From: Nitrospinae bacterium RIFCSPLOWO2_12_39_16
GTDB lineage: Bacteria > Nitrospinota > Nitrospinia > UBA9942
DNA: 13,939 bases
Assembly (NCBI GenBank): GCA_001805005.1
Contig: MHDO01000106.1
Location: 1-13,939, forward strand
Direction: 5' to 3'
Shown: positions 12,125 through 13,939 of the stretch, one piece after another
How positions within the stretch are numbered: the first letter of the stretch is position 1
How the letters are laid out: each line of letters starts with the position of its first letter
Made by a program: the position numbers and the translations under genes
Notes under the pieces: model-generated
Databases searched by the model: none
What the model was told of the DNA's origin: nothing
The model's input: only the letters and a program-made list of their open reading frames with translations

Positions 12125-13939
12125 TCATGCACTCCACATAATCCCTTCAAAATTCTCATCAGGCACCTTAAATGTCAGATACTTATATCTTGGATAACGG
12201 TCTAATTCTAGTTTCTCTCTTTTAAATTCAACTACAAAATTCACTGCTTCACCTGTCTCAAGACTTAAGTCTTTAAAGGGTATAGCCAATTCTATAATAT
12301 TTTTTATTGCTATTGTCTTATTTGTTTTAAACAAAGAAAATGTTATCCCATCTTCCGTTTTGTATAATTTATATCGTCCCTTTCCCTCCTCCGCAGTCTT
12401 TAGAGCAAAGTCAACCTTATATCTATGTTTATTAAATATATGAATACTGACATCCATATTTTTTTCTATCTGTTCCTCTATCTTACCCTTAATATCTAAT
12501 CTAATAAAGAGATTGTTAAGGTCAAATCCATAATAAACAGCAGATACAATCTCCTCTGAGTGATACATAGAGCCACCTGTCAGCTTTTCCCTGCAGTAGC
12601 CGGCACCAAGCCATTCAAAATAATTTGTATTTAGTCCATCTATATAAGGGGAAATAAATTTTATTGGCTCTTCCGGGTGTATCTCTTCCTCAACCCTTAT
12701 TATAGGAACCTTAAGATACTCAGGAGGCTCTGTATTGAGTATCCTATAAACCTTCTCCAGATGCGCCCTGAAAAGCCTGTCAAACTCTGCATCATTGTCA
12801 CTTAAAAAGTCATCACCATACCACCAGAACCAATCACTTCCTTCTGCCGCATATATCTCTTCCCATGCCTCCTTAGCCTTTTCTTTGCTTACCTTACTAT
12901 CTTTGAGCTTTTCAGCAAGAAACCTCCTTGTCAGCCTTATATATTCCCATCCCTTGTTGTCCTCATCCGCACCTATCCAGATTTTAAAGTTATTATTTAT
13001 CCATGAGCCAGTAAAAAGATTTTCAATTGCCCTGACAGGTTTATGCCCTTCAATATACTCGCCAATTCTCACAGCCTTAAAATTATTATTTTCTGAAAGT
13101 TCTTTATAAATACTGGAGAGAAATCCTCTCCCTCCGTCAGGGTAGTATTCCCATGCATTCTCCCCATCCAGAATGATACTTACTATATGGTCTTCATTTG
13201 AGTCTGACAGATAATTCTGGATGGAACTAAGATGCCCAATAAAATCATCTTTAGACCGTTGAGGGGGGTTTTTAGAATATGTAAAGCCTATAAGGTCTGC
13301 CAGTCCCTTGTCTCTGAAGACTATATTTATCTCTGCATTATTAAAACGGGCTATATAAGGTTTATACAACAAGTCCCCTTTCTCTCCCCCGATTGAATTT
13401 AATAATATTGCCTCATCTGTGGCAATCCACTTGATACCCTCCTTTTGAAAATATGGTATAAGCTCAGGTGCGACAGAGCCTTCTGACGGCCACATTCCTG
13501 AAGGGTTTCTCCCAAAAGTTTCTTTATAAAGTGCTACCCCCCTTCTTATCTGCTCCTCTGCGTCCTCAGGATGATGAAACCTATCAGGGAGTTTTGCCCA
13601 TGGCATACAACGGCTTGCCATATCGGTATCATAAACAAGCGGCAGTATTGGATGATAAAATGGGCTTATGGTCAACTCAACCTGCCCATTATCCTGAAAT
13701 CTTTTGTAAGTCGGCAAGAGCTCCTTCAATATCCTTATCTGGCTTTCAAGAACATATCTCTTTTCATCCTCAGTAAAATTTTTATCCTTTTTTATTAACT
13801 CAGAAAGTGCCTTATCTTTTTCAACAGCCTTATATCCAAACCATGCAAGGTTAAACCAGACCTGGAGGTCAAGATACTCCTGTGTAGAGAATGTTTTTAC
13901 GGCATGACTAATCTCATCCTCCGTTAATTGCCTCATCCC
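12125..13939 (-). CDS. GH57 amylopullulanase-like glucan hydrolase (5' part cut by window edge)
   Basis: About 604 residues are visible; the frame is still open at the right edge, and the HQP-containing start of the GH57 domain is missing, so the true start lies outside. Using numbering from the first visible Met (13936): WFNLAWFGY (27-35), SPFYHPILPL (91-100), nucleophile E152 in GMWPSEGSVAPE, acid/base D257 in IILDGENAWEYYPDGG. These are the motifs of the amylopullulanase-type GH57 branch, which cuts alpha-1,4 and often alpha-1,6 links. A C-terminal beta domain (about 420-603, starting near FISPYIDGLNTNYFEW) resembles the glucodextranase-type C domain often attached to these enzymes. With the next gene it suggests an intracellular glycogen or maltodextrin route. 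A signal peptide cannot be judged. Confidence 0.88.
   Translation of the reverse strand, partial: GMRQLTEDEISHAVKTFSTQEYLDLQVWFNLAWFGYKAVEKDKALSELIKKDKNFTEDEKRYVLESQIRILKELLPTYKRFQDNGQVELTISPFYHPILPLVYDTDMASRCMPWAKLPDRFHHPEDAEEQIRRGVALYKETFGRNPSGMWPSEGSVAPELIPYFQKEGIKWIATDEAILLNSIGGEKGDLLYKPYIARFNNAEINIVFRDKGLADLIGFTYSKNPPQRSKDDFIGHLSSIQNYLSDSNEDHIVSIILDGENAWEYYPDGGRGFLSSIYKELSENNNFKAVRIGEYIEGHKPVRAIENLFTGSWINNNFKIWIGADEDNKGWEYIRLTRRFLAEKLKDSKVSKEKAKEAWEEIYAAEGSDWFWWYGDDFLSDNDAEFDRLFRAHLEKVYRILNTEPPEYLKVPIIRVEEEIHPEEPIKFISPYIDGLNTNYFEWLGAGYCREKLTGGSMYHSEEIVSAVYYGFDLNNLFIRLDIKGKIEEQIEKNMDVSIHIFNKHRYKVDFALKTAEEGKGRYKLYKTEDGITFSLFKTNKTIAIKNIIELAIPFKDLSLETGEAVNFVVEFKREKLELDRYPRYKYLTFKVPDENFEGIMWSA

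Overview
All genes in this window lie on the minus strand, so transcription runs from the right edge to the left. The DNA is AT-rich. Two intracellular-looking GH57 alpha-glucan enzymes, the complete yceD-rpmF-plsX-fabHDG-acpP-fabF-rnc block and a lipoprotein with a lipobox suggest a Gram-negative, probably uncultivated environmental bacterium, perhaps of the Nitrospirota or Desulfobacterota type. That placement is inference from gene content and style and is of low confidence.

Layout in transcription order: (1) 13939-9863 holds two consecutive GH57 genes, an amylopullulanase-like enzyme cut by the window edge and a complete 4-alpha-glucanotransferase/alpha-amylase type enzyme. They end at a clear intrinsic terminator (9765-9791). 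(2) 9653-2141 is the fatty acid and phospholipid initiation operon: DUF177/YceD, ribosomal protein L32, PlsX, FabH, FabD, FabG, AcpP, FabF and RNase III. The key catalytic residues are visible in the Fab enzymes and the phosphopantetheine serine in AcpP. No enoyl reductase or dehydratase is encoded here. (3) 2144-615 is a transglutaminase-fold lipoprotein whose start overlaps the rnc stop by 4 bases. (4) 541-1 is a type II toxin-antitoxin pair (AF2212-like antitoxin, PIN/VapC toxin), the toxin truncated by the left edge.

The unusual part is not a gene. Seven successive gaps between L32 and RNase III, and the gap between the GH57 genes, are filled almost stop-codon to start-codon by imperfect hairpin elements. 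Each arm is made of one to five copies of a short unit (7, 8, 9 or 10 bp period), and the arms are inverted relative to each other. At least four hairpins share one family (GCCACWGACTTWCACWGAC); others use unrelated units (TTAGGGG, TTGAATCC, CAACTAA/TTGTAAG, CACAAAGA, CAGGATTAA, CACTGAAAT). Two gaps hold nested hairpins, one family inside another. The repeats also run into coding ends: they encode the signal-peptide region and a linker of the lipoprotein, supply the stop codons of FabD, FabF and PlsX, give PlsX its C-terminal tail, and create spurious or alternative upstream starts for FabD, FabF and PlsX. Several genes directly behind an element lack a recognisable Shine-Dalgarno, whereas acpP, rpmF and the antitoxin have strong ones. 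Whether the hairpins affect mRNA processing (RNase III is encoded in the same operon) or are only selfish or slippage-born repeats cannot be decided from sequence alone.
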